NCBI GenBank assembly: GCA_937902285.1
Contig: CALGTB010000244.1
Span: 1-23,924, forward strand
DNA from: an uncultured Actinomycetes bacterium
GTDB lineage: Bacteria > Actinomycetota > Actinomycetes > S36-B12
Direction of reading: 5' to 3'
Length of the DNA: 23,924 nt
Shown: positions 1 to 6,521 of the stretch, in pieces
Position numbering within the stretch: the first letter of the stretch is position 1
Layout of the letters: each line of letters opens with the position of its first letter
The notes under the pieces: generated by a model
Seen by the model: only the letters and a program-made list of their open reading frames with translations
Database searches by the model: none
Told to the model about the DNA's origin: nothing
Program-made: the position numbers and the translations under genes

Positions 1-277
1 CGTGGTCCTGGGTCGAGAAGATGTTGCAGGAGGCCCAGCGCACGTCGGCGCCGAGGTCGACCAGCGTCTCGATGAGGACGGCGGTCTGGATGGTCATGTG
101 CAGCGAGCCGGTGATGCGGGCGCCGCTGAGCGGCTTGGTGGTGCCGTACTCGGCGCGCATCGCCATCAGGCCGGGCATCTCGTGCTCGGCGAGGCGGATC
201 TCGTCGCGACCGAACTCGGCGAGCGAGAGGTCGGCGACCTTGTAGTCGGGGGTCCCATCGGGCTTGACAACGGACAT
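1..277 (-). CDS. ahcY: Adenosylhomocysteinase (SAH hydrolase), N-terminal part, cut by the window edge
   Basis: This enzyme splits S-adenosylhomocysteine into adenosine and homocysteine in the cytosol, clearing the product inhibitor of methyltransferases. Only the first 92 codons are inside the window. They contain the family N-terminal pattern: a YKVADLSLAEFGR-like stretch, AEHEMPGLMAMR, then GARITGSLHMTIQTAVLIETL, and the WASCNIFSTQDH segment that carries substrate-binding residues in known SAH hydrolases. The ATG at 277 is chosen because GAGGAG stands eight bases upstream on the minus strand. About 250 bases separate it from the CDF transporter gene, so it is probably transcribed from its own promoter. 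The rest of the protein (about 380 more residues are usual) lies to the left of position 1. Confidence 0.96.
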   Translation of the reverse strand, partial: MSVVKPDGTPDYKVADLSLAEFGRDEIRLAEHEMPGLMAMRAEYGTTKPLSGARITGSLHMTIQTAVLIETLVDLGADVRWASCNIFSTQDH

Positions 278-321
278 GCGTAACTCCTCAGACGCGAAGG
301 TGGTGCGAACGGCACGAGGCT

Positions 322-383
322 TCGATGGTTCGCCAAGGGGTTGAGCTATGGCCGCGACGGGAACCAGGGCTCCGGACCATCAA
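322..383 (-). promoter_or_regulatory. Possible structured 5' leader of ahcY
   Basis: Read as minus-strand RNA, bases 383-376 can pair with 329-322 in an eight-base-pair stem that includes one G-U pair, so the complementarity is better in the ahcY mRNA than on the other strand. Inside, GAGC/GCUC and UGGU/GCCA can form a nested two-part hairpin. The stem ends about 44 bases before the ahcY start. I do not recognise the SAH or SAM riboswitch consensus in it. A bare promoter region is the alternative; the segment TCTGGCACACT at about 393-403 (minus strand) looks like a possible -10 region just upstream. Confidence 0.25.
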
Positions 384-459
384 CGACGCCCCCAGTGTGC
401 CAGAAGGACGGCGATTCGGCACATCTCGACGGGCCCGCGGCGGCACCGATGGCCGGGAG

Positions 460-502
460 AACGGCGCACTTTCGGGGCTTTTCGGCCCGGAAGTGCGCCG
501 TT
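460..502 (-). terminator. Hairpin downstream of the CDF transporter gene
   Basis: Arms 460-476 and 486-502 are complementary over 17 pairs (twelve perfect outer pairs, then one G-U and four more), around a nine-base loop. It starts 25 bases after the stop codon of the CDF gene, so it is well placed to end the manB-manA-CDF transcript before ahcY. There is no run of T after it, which is common for actinobacterial terminators. Confidence 0.65.
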
Positions 503-526
503 GTCCCGTTCTGCGGGAGAGACGGA

Positions 527-1441
527 TCAGGAGGTGCGGTCGAGATCCGGCTCGAGGAACACGTAGCGGGCCGTGGGCACCGCCGTGCGCAGGGCGGCTT
601 CGGCCGAGTCGATGTCGCGCGCGATCTGCTCACCGGTCTCGCCGTGCCGGATGGCGATCTTCGCGGCGACGAGCAGCTCGTCGGGGCCCACGTGCAGGGT
701 GCGCAGGTGGATCACGCGGGCCACCCCGTCGGACGACTCGAGCGCCGCCCGGATGGCCTCCACCTCCTCGGGGAGCGCGCCCTCGCCGACGAGCATCGCG
801 GTCATCTCCATCGCCAGGAAGATCGCGATGACGACGAGCAGCGTGCCCACGGCGATGGCGCCCATGGCATCGAACCGGCCGTCGCCTGTGATGACCGCGA
901 GGCTGACGCCGCACAGCGCGAACACCAGCCCGACGAGGGCGCCCGCATCCTCGAGCAGGATCACCGGCAGCTCGGGCTGCCGCGACGCCTTGACGAAGCC
1001 GAAGATCGACCGCCGGCCGCGTGCGTGGTTGGCCTCGCGGATGGCGGTGCGGAACGAGAAGGACTCGAGAACGATGGCGATGCCCAGCACGAGGACGGCG
1101 ATCCACCAGTCGTTGAGTGGCTCGGGATGCTGCCACTTGTGGATGCCCTCGTAGAGCGAGAACAGGCCGCCGACCAGGAAGAGCACGATCGCCACGATGA
1201 AGCCGTAGACGTAGCGACGCCGCCCGTAGCCGAACGGATGGTGCTCATCAGCGACCTTCTTCGAGCGCTTGTTGCCCACGAGGAGCAGCACCTGGTTGCC
1301 CGAGTCCGCCACCGAGTGGATCGCCTCGGACAGCATCGACGACGAGCCGGTGAAGAAGAAGGCGACGAACTTGCTCACCGCGATGCCGAGATTGGCCAGC
1401 AGTGCGGCGATGACCGCGCGCATCCCTCCCTCGGTGCTCAC
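527..1441 (-). CDS. Cation diffusion facilitator (CDF) family metal transporter
   Basis: A 304-residue inner-membrane protein expected to export divalent metal ions (zinc, iron or manganese) in exchange for protons. Hydrophobic segments lie at roughly 8-30, 36-56, 78-98, 112-130, 160-185 and 190-215, followed by a soluble C-terminal domain. TM2 holds HSVAD (H42, D46), the usual HxxxD metal site, and the loop after it has the HHPFGYGR signature. In TM5 the usual HxxxD is replaced by an LLED pattern (E164, D165), as in one CDF subgroup, so the metal cannot be predicted safely. The GTG start at 1441 overlaps the manA stop by four bases (GTGA), which suggests translational coupling; an ATG at 1423 has a GGAGGG too close to serve it. 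It is the last gene of the manB operon. Confidence 0.9.
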   Translation of the reverse strand: MSTEGGMRAVIAALLANLGIAVSKFVAFFFTGSSSMLSEAIHSVADSGNQVLLLVGNKRSKKVADEHHPFGYGRRRYVYGFIVAIVLFLVGGLFSLYEGIHKWQHPEPLNDWWIAVLVLGIAIVLESFSFRTAIREANHARGRRSIFGFVKASRQPELPVILLEDAGALVGLVFALCGVSLAVITGDGRFDAMGAIAVGTLLVVIAIFLAMEMTAMLVGEGALPEEVEAIRAALESSDGVARVIHLRTLHVGPDELLVAAKIAIRHGETGEQIARDIDSAEAALRTAVPTARYVFLEPDLDRTS

Positions 1442-2538
1442 GCGCCCACCGTCGCCACCGTGCCCGACGTGATGACCGCGGCGCGCCCCGTGACGGTGAC
1501 CACAGCCGACGGGTCCTCGGCAGCGAGCACGGCCGCCGTGCCGAGGTGCAGGTCGATGTCGGCCAGCGAGGTGGACACGCGCGCCTCTCCCTCGATCAGC
1601 AGGATGATCCGGTAGGTGCCCCGGGCGGCCACGATCGTGGCATCGCGGTGGAGCGTGGCGGCGAACGACGCGCCGACCGGCGCCACCTCCTCGCCGATCG
1701 ACGTGCGGAGGACCGCGGGCCGGGAGTCGGCGTCGAGCGCGGAGAGTGCCTCGTCGACGAACACCGCCTTGGGCGTGAGCCCGAGGCGCAGCACGTTGTC
1801 CGACGAGGTCATCACCTCCAGGCCGGTGCCGCGGATGTAGCTGTGTGGCACGCCCGCCGGCACGTAGACGGCCTCGCCCTCGGAGAGCTCCACGAAGGAG
1901 AGCAGCGCAGTCACGAGCGCACCGGCGTCAGACGGGTACATCTGCGCGATCGTCGCGTAGGCGTGCTGCTCAGCCCCGACGAGTCCCGCCGCGGCAGCCG
2001 CCTCGGGCAGTCGCGCGACCGCGGTCGACACGTCGGCCACCGCGAGCAGGGCGACGATCGCCCCCTTGACGTCGCCGGCGGAGAGCTCGGCCACCGCGTC
2101 CGCGCACCCGGGCAGGCCGGCGAGGATGGCCTGCGCACCGGCAGGGTCGCGCCAGCCCGCGAGCGCCTCGAAGGGGCCGAGGGCGATGAGCATCTCGGAC
2201 TTCTCGAACGGGTCGGTGAGGACCGCCGGGCCGCTGCCGTCCTGCTGCGCCTGCCACAGCCGCTGGGCCATCGCGGTGGTGGGGTGCACCTGGACGGAGA
2301 GGGGGCGGGCTGCGGCGAGGAGCTTGACGAGGATGGGGATGTGCTCGATGTCGAAGTGGTCGGCCAGGTGCTCGCCGGTGGGGGTGCCCGTGTGGTCGAC
2401 CAGGGGCGACGGTCCACCGGGATGGACGCCGAACCACAGCTCGGCCTGCGGGCCGCCGGTTGCGACGCCACTCCACGACGCCAGCCCGTCGACGATGCCC
2501 CAGTCGTAGTCCTTGACGGCCCCTCGGACGACCAGCAT
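1438..2538 (-). CDS. manA: Mannose-6-phosphate isomerase, class I
   Basis: Interconverts fructose-6-phosphate and mannose-6-phosphate in the cytosol, the entry step to GDP-mannose. The 366-residue protein has the type I phosphomannose isomerase layout: QAELWFGVHP near residue 31, the zinc-binding LSVQVHP (Q83, H85), EKSEM (E115 in place of the usual KPEM glutamate) and the long signature from VPAGVPHSYIRG to SSDNVLRLGLTPK (about 225-256; H231 is the fourth expected zinc ligand). The length is typical of actinobacterial ManA. The ATG at 2538 follows the Trm112-like stop by three bases, and its own stop overlaps the next start, so it sits within one transcript with manB. Confidence 0.95.
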   Translation of the reverse strand: MLVVRGAVKDYDWGIVDGLASWSGVATGGPQAELWFGVHPGGPSPLVDHTGTPTGEHLADHFDIEHIPILVKLLAAARPLSVQVHPTTAMAQRLWQAQQDGSGPAVLTDPFEKSEMLIALGPFEALAGWRDPAGAQAILAGLPGCADAVAELSAGDVKGAIVALLAVADVSTAVARLPEAAAAAGLVGAEQHAYATIAQMYPSDAGALVTALLSFVELSEGEAVYVPAGVPHSYIRGTGLEVMTSSDNVLRLGLTPKAVFVDEALSALDADSRPAVLRTSIGEEVAPVGASFAATLHRDATIVAARGTYRIILLIEGEARVSTSLADIDLHLGTAAVLAAEDPSAVVTVTGRAAVITSGTVATVGA

Positions 2539-2541
2539 GGC

Positions 2542-2787
2542 TCAGGCGCCCGAGCCGAGGCCGTCGGCGCTCACGTCGGCACCGATGCCCTGCGGACCCG
2601 CCACGGCCTCGTCGAGCAGCATGACGGGCACGCCGTCGCGCACCTCGAAGCTCGTACGGCATCGCGTGCACACGATGCTGCCGGTCGCCAGGTCGGGGGC
2701 GACGGGCGCGTGCTGCGGGCAGGGGCACGCCAGGACGTCCCAGAGGGCGTCCGGGATCCCGAGCGGGGCCGACGGGGTGTCAGGCAT
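2542..2787 (-). CDS. Trm112-like small zinc-ribbon protein
   Basis: An 81-residue protein of the Trm112/UPF0434 family. The core is LWDVLACPCPQH near residues 15-25, a CTRC pair at about 40-43, and FEVRDGVPVMLLDEA, the family's C-terminal signature. The first cysteine pair is spaced CPC instead of the usual CPxC, so zinc binding may use another ligand. In eukaryotes and archaea Trm112 activates methyltransferases; in actinobacteria the role is not established. It begins at ATG 2787 with GGGAGG five bases upstream, overlaps the manB stop by eight bases, and ends three bases before manA. This placement between two mannose genes is common in actinobacteria and suggests co-regulation more than shared chemistry. 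Confidence 0.85.
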   Translation of the reverse strand: MPDTPSAPLGIPDALWDVLACPCPQHAPVAPDLATGSIVCTRCRTSFEVRDGVPVMLLDEAVAGPQGIGADVSADGLGSGA

Positions 2788-4186
2788 GCGAGCCTCCCGA
2801 GCGCATCATGGTCAGCACCTCGTCGCGCAGTCGCGTCATCTGCGACTCGTCGTCGGCCTCCACGTTGAGCCGCAGAAGCGGCTCGGTGTTGCTCGGCCGG
2901 ACGTTGAACCACCAGGTGTCGCCGGTCACCGTGAGCCCGTCGAGCTCGTCGAGCTCGACGCCCTCGCGACCGCCGAACTCCGCCTTGATGGCCGCGGTCA
3001 CGGCAGCCTGGTCGAGCACCTCGGTGTTGATCTCGCCGCTCTGCGCGTACCGGTCGTAGGACGACAGCAGGCTCGACAGCGTCGTGCCCTCCGCGGTCTC
3101 CCCCAGCGCAGCGAGCGTGTGCAGCGCTGCCAGCATCCCGGAGTCGGCCCGCCAGAAGTCGCGGAAGTAGAAGTGCCCCGAGTGCTCGCCGCCGAAGACG
3201 GCGTTCGTCTCGGCCATCGTCGCCTTGATGAACGAGTGGCCGACCCGGGTGCGCACGGGCACGCCGCCGTTCTCGAGGACGACCTCCGGCACCGCCTTCG
3301 ACGTGATGAGGTTGTGAATGATGACCGAGCCGGGGCTCTTGGCCAGCTCGCGGGCGGCGATGAGCGCGGTCAGGGTGGACGGATTGACGATCTTGCCGCG
3401 CTCGTCGACCACGAAGCAGCGGTCGGCGTCGCCGTCGAAGGCCAGCCCCAGGTCGGCACCGGTGGCCCGCACCCGGTCCTGCAGGTCGCGCAGGTTGGCC
3501 GGCTCGATCGGATTGGCCTCGTGGTTGGGGAAGGTGCCGTCGAGCTCGAAGTAGAGCGGGTCGATGTCGAGGGGAAGTGCGGGCAGTCCCGCCCCGGTGC
3601 CGAGCACGGCCGGGACCGTGAAGCCGCCCATGCCGTTGCCCGCGTCGACCACGACTCGCAGGGGGCGACTGCCGGAGATGTCGACCAGGCCGCGCAGATA
3701 GGCGGCGTACGCGGCCAGGAGGTCGTCCTCTCGCACCTCGCCCAGCAGGCCGGGGCCGTCGGGGATGCCGGCGCCGATCATCTCCTTGATCGCGCGGAGC
3801 CCCGAGTCCTGGCCGACCGGTGCAGCGCCCTGACGGCACAGCTTGATCCCGTTGTACTGCGCCGGGTTGTGGCTGGCCGTGAACATCGCGCCGGGGAGGT
3901 CGAGGTGGCCCGAGGCGAAGTAGAGGCCGTCGGTGCTCGCCAGCCCGATGAGGATGACCTCGCAGCCCTGCTCGCGCACGCCCTCCGCGAAGGAGGCGAC
4001 GAGCGACGGTCCCGAGGGGCGCATGTCGTGCGCCACCACGACAGCACCTGGGCCGCCTTCAGCGGCGGAGATGCCGAGCACGCGGACGAAGGCCGCACCC
4101 ACCTCGTGGGCGAGATCCTCGTCGAGCTGGTCGGGATACGTGCCGCGGACGTCGTAGGCCTTGATGATCGCGTCGAGGTTTCGCAC
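2780..4186 (-). CDS. manB: Phosphomannomutase / phosphoglucomutase
   Basis: Converts mannose-6-phosphate to mannose-1-phosphate, the substrate of the GDP-mannose pyrophosphorylase encoded at 14849-15925. All four alpha-D-phosphohexomutase regions are visible in the 468 residues: the phosphoserine loop TASHNP (S105), the magnesium loop DGDADR (251-256), the sugar-binding GGEHSGH (332-338) and the phosphate-binding RPSNTEP (430-436). KAYDVRG near the N-terminus is also typical. The GTG at 4186 is supported by a -10 hexamer ending seven bases before it and by the absence of a Shine-Dalgarno sequence, so the mRNA is probably leaderless. It heads a tightly packed set with the Trm112-like gene, manA and the CDF gene. 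The name follows the phosphomannomutase meaning of manB; in Mycobacterium the same symbol has also been used for the pyrophosphorylase. Confidence 0.95.
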   Translation of the reverse strand: MRNLDAIIKAYDVRGTYPDQLDEDLAHEVGAAFVRVLGISAAEGGPGAVVVAHDMRPSGPSLVASFAEGVREQGCEVILIGLASTDGLYFASGHLDLPGAMFTASHNPAQYNGIKLCRQGAAPVGQDSGLRAIKEMIGAGIPDGPGLLGEVREDDLLAAYAAYLRGLVDISGSRPLRVVVDAGNGMGGFTVPAVLGTGAGLPALPLDIDPLYFELDGTFPNHEANPIEPANLRDLQDRVRATGADLGLAFDGDADRCFVVDERGKIVNPSTLTALIAARELAKSPGSVIIHNLITSKAVPEVVLENGGVPVRTRVGHSFIKATMAETNAVFGGEHSGHFYFRDFWRADSGMLAALHTLAALGETAEGTTLSSLLSSYDRYAQSGEINTEVLDQAAVTAAIKAEFGGREGVELDELDGLTVTGDTWWFNVRPSNTEPLLRLNVEADDESQMTRLRDEVLTMMRSGGSHA

Positions 4187-4192
4187 CTCGCA

Positions 4193-4198
4193 AGGCTA
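4193..4198 (-). promoter_or_regulatory. -10 element for leaderless manB transcript
   Basis: TAGCCT on the minus strand fits TANNNT and is followed by exactly six bases and then the GTG start of manB. No ribosome binding site is present in between. This is the geometry expected when transcription starts at the first base of the start codon. Confidence 0.6.
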
Positions 4199-4213
4199 TC
4201 GGTTGCGGCGTGC

Positions 4214-4618
4214 CTACTCGTCGTGGCCGCTGAACAGATCAGGCTCGATGCTGTCGACGGACGTCAATACCCGAAGGTGCCCTTTGCGCGACGTCTCCAC
4301 GGAGCCCGACGGGACCTCGCTGGGCAGCGGCATTCCCGGCTCGTACCGCGGACGGGCGGCCTCGCGCACGGCATTGGCCAGGGCCTCGAGGTCGTCACTC
4401 GTGGGCTTGAGGGCGTCGGGGTCGGGAGTGATCCTGACGATCTCCCAGCCGCGCGGCGCGGTCATGCGCTCACTGTGCATCTCGCACAGGTCGTAGCAGT
4501 GCGGCTCGGCATAGGTCGCGAGCGGGCCCAGCACCGCTGTCGAGTCGGCGTAGACGTAGGTGAGCGTCGACACGGCAGCACCGTTGCAGGACGGCTTGGA
4601 ACAACGGCGTCGGCTCAC
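4214..4618 (-). CDS. DUF3499 family protein
   Basis: A 134-residue soluble protein of a family restricted to actinobacteria, function unknown. The N-terminal half carries the family hallmarks: RRRCSKPSCNGAAVSTLTY, YADSTAVLGPLAT, EPHCYDLCEMHSERMTAPRGWE. Cysteines 6, 11, 41 and 45 with nearby histidines (40, 48) look able to bind a metal ion. The C-terminal 60 residues are polar and variable. The GTG at 4618 is the likely start because TACCGT lies six bases before it and no Shine-Dalgarno sequence is seen. manB follows after 27 bases on the same strand, so read-through into the mannose genes is possible. The gene is a steady neighbour of manB and whiB2 in actinobacterial genomes. Confidence 0.88.
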   Translation of the reverse strand: MSRRRCSKPSCNGAAVSTLTYVYADSTAVLGPLATYAEPHCYDLCEMHSERMTAPRGWEIVRITPDPDALKPTSDDLEALANAVREAARPRYEPGMPLPSEVPSGSVETSRKGHLRVLTSVDSIEPDLFSGHDE

Positions 4619-4624
4619 GGTGGC

Positions 4625-4630
4625 ACGGTA
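4625..4630 (-). promoter_or_regulatory. -10 element for leaderless DUF3499 transcript
   Basis: TACCGT on the minus strand matches TANNNT and stands six bases before the GTG at 4618. The -35 position, 17 bases further upstream, falls inside the 16-base palindrome at 4641-4656. Confidence 0.6.
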
Positions 4631-4640
4631 GCGAGTGCGA

Positions 4641-4656
4641 GCCGTCGATCGACGGC
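4641..4656. promoter_or_regulatory. 16-base perfect palindrome, possible operator
   Basis: GCCGTCGATCGACGGC is a perfect palindrome located where the -35 box of the DUF3499 promoter should be. It also lies 52 bases past the DUF5719 stop codon, so a role as a terminator hairpin with no loop is conceivable but less natural. Confidence 0.35.
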
Positions 4657-4669
4657 GACGCGCCGTTCA

Positions 4670-4722
4670 TCCGCCAGCGGTTCGCGACGACCTCGCGCCG
4701 TCGTCCGTCAGCGGTTCGCGAC
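4670..4722. repeat. 19-base near-perfect direct repeat at the DUF5719 gene end
   Basis: Bases 4670-4688 and 4704-4722 match at 18 of 19 positions. The 4704-4722 copy encodes the last codons and stop of DUF5719; the other copy lies just after the gene, and its single difference changes the stop TGA to TGG. It looks like a short local duplication of the gene end. Confidence 0.7.
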
Positions 4723-6237
4723 AGCGAGGTCCTGCTGCGCCGTCGGCACCACGACCTGCGTGCGCAGCGGACTCCACGGGTATCCCGTGACGAGATCCCC
4801 GAAGCGCGACTCCTCGCGCACGCGATGGGCCACCAGCACCGGGCCGGACCCCTCGACCGGGGTGACGACGGCGGTGTACCAGTCGATCCCGGCGGTCGGC
4901 GCGAGCTTGATGGATCGCATGCGACCGGCACCGATGCGCACGCGTCGCGGCTCCGTGGGCACGGCCGCCTCCTTGCCGCCGCGGAAGGGCAGCAGCACGA
5001 TGTCGACCTCGGCCGCGGTGTCCGGCGCCGTGATGGAGACGCGCACGTCGGTCGCGGCGCGCACCGGCAGGCCGCTGACCGCCGACGGGGCGAGGAAGGG
5101 CTGCGCACCGGCGGTGAACGCCGTCTCGGCCTGCACGCTGCGCCCGCCGAAGAACATCCGCATGCCCGCAACGATCGGGACGTCGGACGTGAGCTCGATG
5201 GTGGCGGGCTGCTTGTCGAGCACGGGCGACATGTCGATCGTGACGACCGAGTCGGCCGGCACCTCGAGCCGCGCGCGGTCGGTCGGCGTGAACGTGCCCT
5301 CGGACGTGATGAGGCGGATGCTCACGATCGCGTCGTCGTCCCCGGGCGCCACGACCGACAGCACGCGCGCACCGTCGCCGCTGACGATGCCGGGCACGTA
5401 GACCTTCGTCGCCGGCGCATCGGCCTGGGGGATCCAGTCGGTCCCGACCGTCGACAGTCCGACGCGCTGCTCGTCGTCGACGGACGCCCCGACGCGTCCC
5501 GTGCGCGCCAGCACCTGAACGGCAGTCGCCGTGACGCCGGGCGCGAGCACGTCGAGCCGCTCGACCAGGCGGTCCTGGCCCTTGATCACCAGGCCTCGGC
5601 CCGCAGGCGCGTCGATGAGGCCGTTCGGGCCGTGGATGAGGACATCGACGACCGCCGCGGTCTCGTCGGGGTTCACGAGCACGATGCGGGTCTGGCGGCC
5701 GGCGATGGCGCCGCCGCCGACGAACCAGAACTCCGAGGCGGCCGGCGCGCACTCCGTGCTCGCCATGCCGCGACCACGACCGCCCGGGTCACGGCCCCAC
5801 TGGTCGGCGACCAGTCCGGGGGCGAGATTGCCCTCGCCGAAGGCGCGGATGGCCGGCAGCCGGGTGCCGAAGGCCTCGATCTGGGCCTGACCGCCCGGGA
5901 CGAGGATGCGCGACGACGCGGACTCTCGGCCCGGGAGCGTCTCCAGCCCCGCCGCACTCGGCTCGTCGTCCGCCGCGTCCGGGACGTCCTGGCCCGGCTG
6001 CCCGGGAACGATCGCCGCAGTGACCCGCACGCCGAGATCGGTGCCGGCGCCCGGCTCGGGGCACAGCAGCACCGACGACCCGATGGGCTGCACCGACGTG
6101 GCGCCCTCGGTGACGGCGGGGACCGGAGGCTGCACGAGCGTGGCCACGAGGGTCACGATCACCGCGACCGCAGCCGCGAGGACCAGCGGTCGGGTGCCGG
6201 CCAGCGCCGGTCCGGGGTTGAAGCGGGGTCGGGCCAT
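4708..6237 (-). CDS. DUF5719 family membrane-anchored extracellular protein
   Basis: A 509-residue protein with a short basic N-terminus and one membrane segment (about residues 17-36), followed by a long extracellular part. The body is rich in beta-type stretches and contains the FWFVGGGAIAGRQTRIVLVNPDETAAVVDV region (about 170-200) typical of DUF5719, a family known only from actinobacteria, with no proven function. The ATG at 6237 lies two bases after the TGA that ends the open frame of the upstream glycosyltransferase, so the two are almost certainly translated from one mRNA. The constant pairing with a large GT2 membrane enzyme suggests a shared role in making or exporting a cell-surface glycan; that is inference. 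Confidence 0.88.
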   Translation of the reverse strand: MARPRFNPGPALAGTRPLVLAAAVAVIVTLVATLVQPPVPAVTEGATSVQPIGSSVLLCPEPGAGTDLGVRVTAAIVPGQPGQDVPDAADDEPSAAGLETLPGRESASSRILVPGGQAQIEAFGTRLPAIRAFGEGNLAPGLVADQWGRDPGGRGRGMASTECAPAASEFWFVGGGAIAGRQTRIVLVNPDETAAVVDVLIHGPNGLIDAPAGRGLVIKGQDRLVERLDVLAPGVTATAVQVLARTGRVGASVDDEQRVGLSTVGTDWIPQADAPATKVYVPGIVSGDGARVLSVVAPGDDDAIVSIRLITSEGTFTPTDRARLEVPADSVVTIDMSPVLDKQPATIELTSDVPIVAGMRMFFGGRSVQAETAFTAGAQPFLAPSAVSGLPVRAATDVRVSITAPDTAAEVDIVLLPFRGGKEAAVPTEPRRVRIGAGRMRSIKLAPTAGIDWYTAVVTPVEGSGPVLVAHRVREESRFGDLVTGYPWSPLRTQVVVPTAQQDLAVANR

Positions 6238-6239
6238 GG

Positions 6240-6521
6240 TCAGTCGCCCTCCGCTCGTGCCGGCTCGTCGTCGTACGCGATCTCGGCGAGGGCGTCGGAC
6301 TCCCGCTCGGCCTCGGCCTCGACCTCGATCGCCAGCTCGGCGCTCGCATCAGGGTCGTCGGTGTCGGGATCGGGGTCCTCCCGCCGGCGCTCGGGCAGGG
6401 CCATGACGATGAGAACCAGGAGGATCAGGGCCTGCAGCCACAGCCAGCGCGTACGGGCACTGGAGTCGAAGGAGACCTCGACGTCGCTGGCCCCCTCCGG
6501 TGCCAGGAAGCCCTGCGACTA
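6240..6521 (-). pseudogene. Detached C-terminal tail of the large GT2 glycosyltransferase after an amber codon
   Basis: The TAG at 6521-6519 ends the upstream frame, but the same frame stays open for 92 further codons to a TGA at 6242-6240. The translation begins SQGFLAPEGASDVEVSFDSS, continues with a membrane segment (TRWLWLQALILLVLIVMALP) and a basic RRR stop-transfer motif, and ends in an acidic tail. This is how the family's proteins normally end, and the DUF5719 start follows two bases later. There is no plausible start codon at its beginning. A single base change of a Trp (TGG) or Gln (CAG) codon would create the TAG. Whether this is a true mutation, an assembly error or read-through cannot be told from the sequence. 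Confidence 0.8.

Noticed and set aside
335..375. A stretch on the minus strand with GGTTC and TAGCTCAA pieces like tRNA arms
   Set aside because: The pieces are in the wrong order for a tRNA and there is no acceptor or anticodon stem.
2513..5401. A 962-codon open frame on the plus strand
   Set aside because: It runs antisense to manB, DUF3499 and DUF5719, all with clear family motifs. Its translation is low-complexity and Arg/Gly/Ala-rich without any recognisable domain, a usual effect of high GC content.
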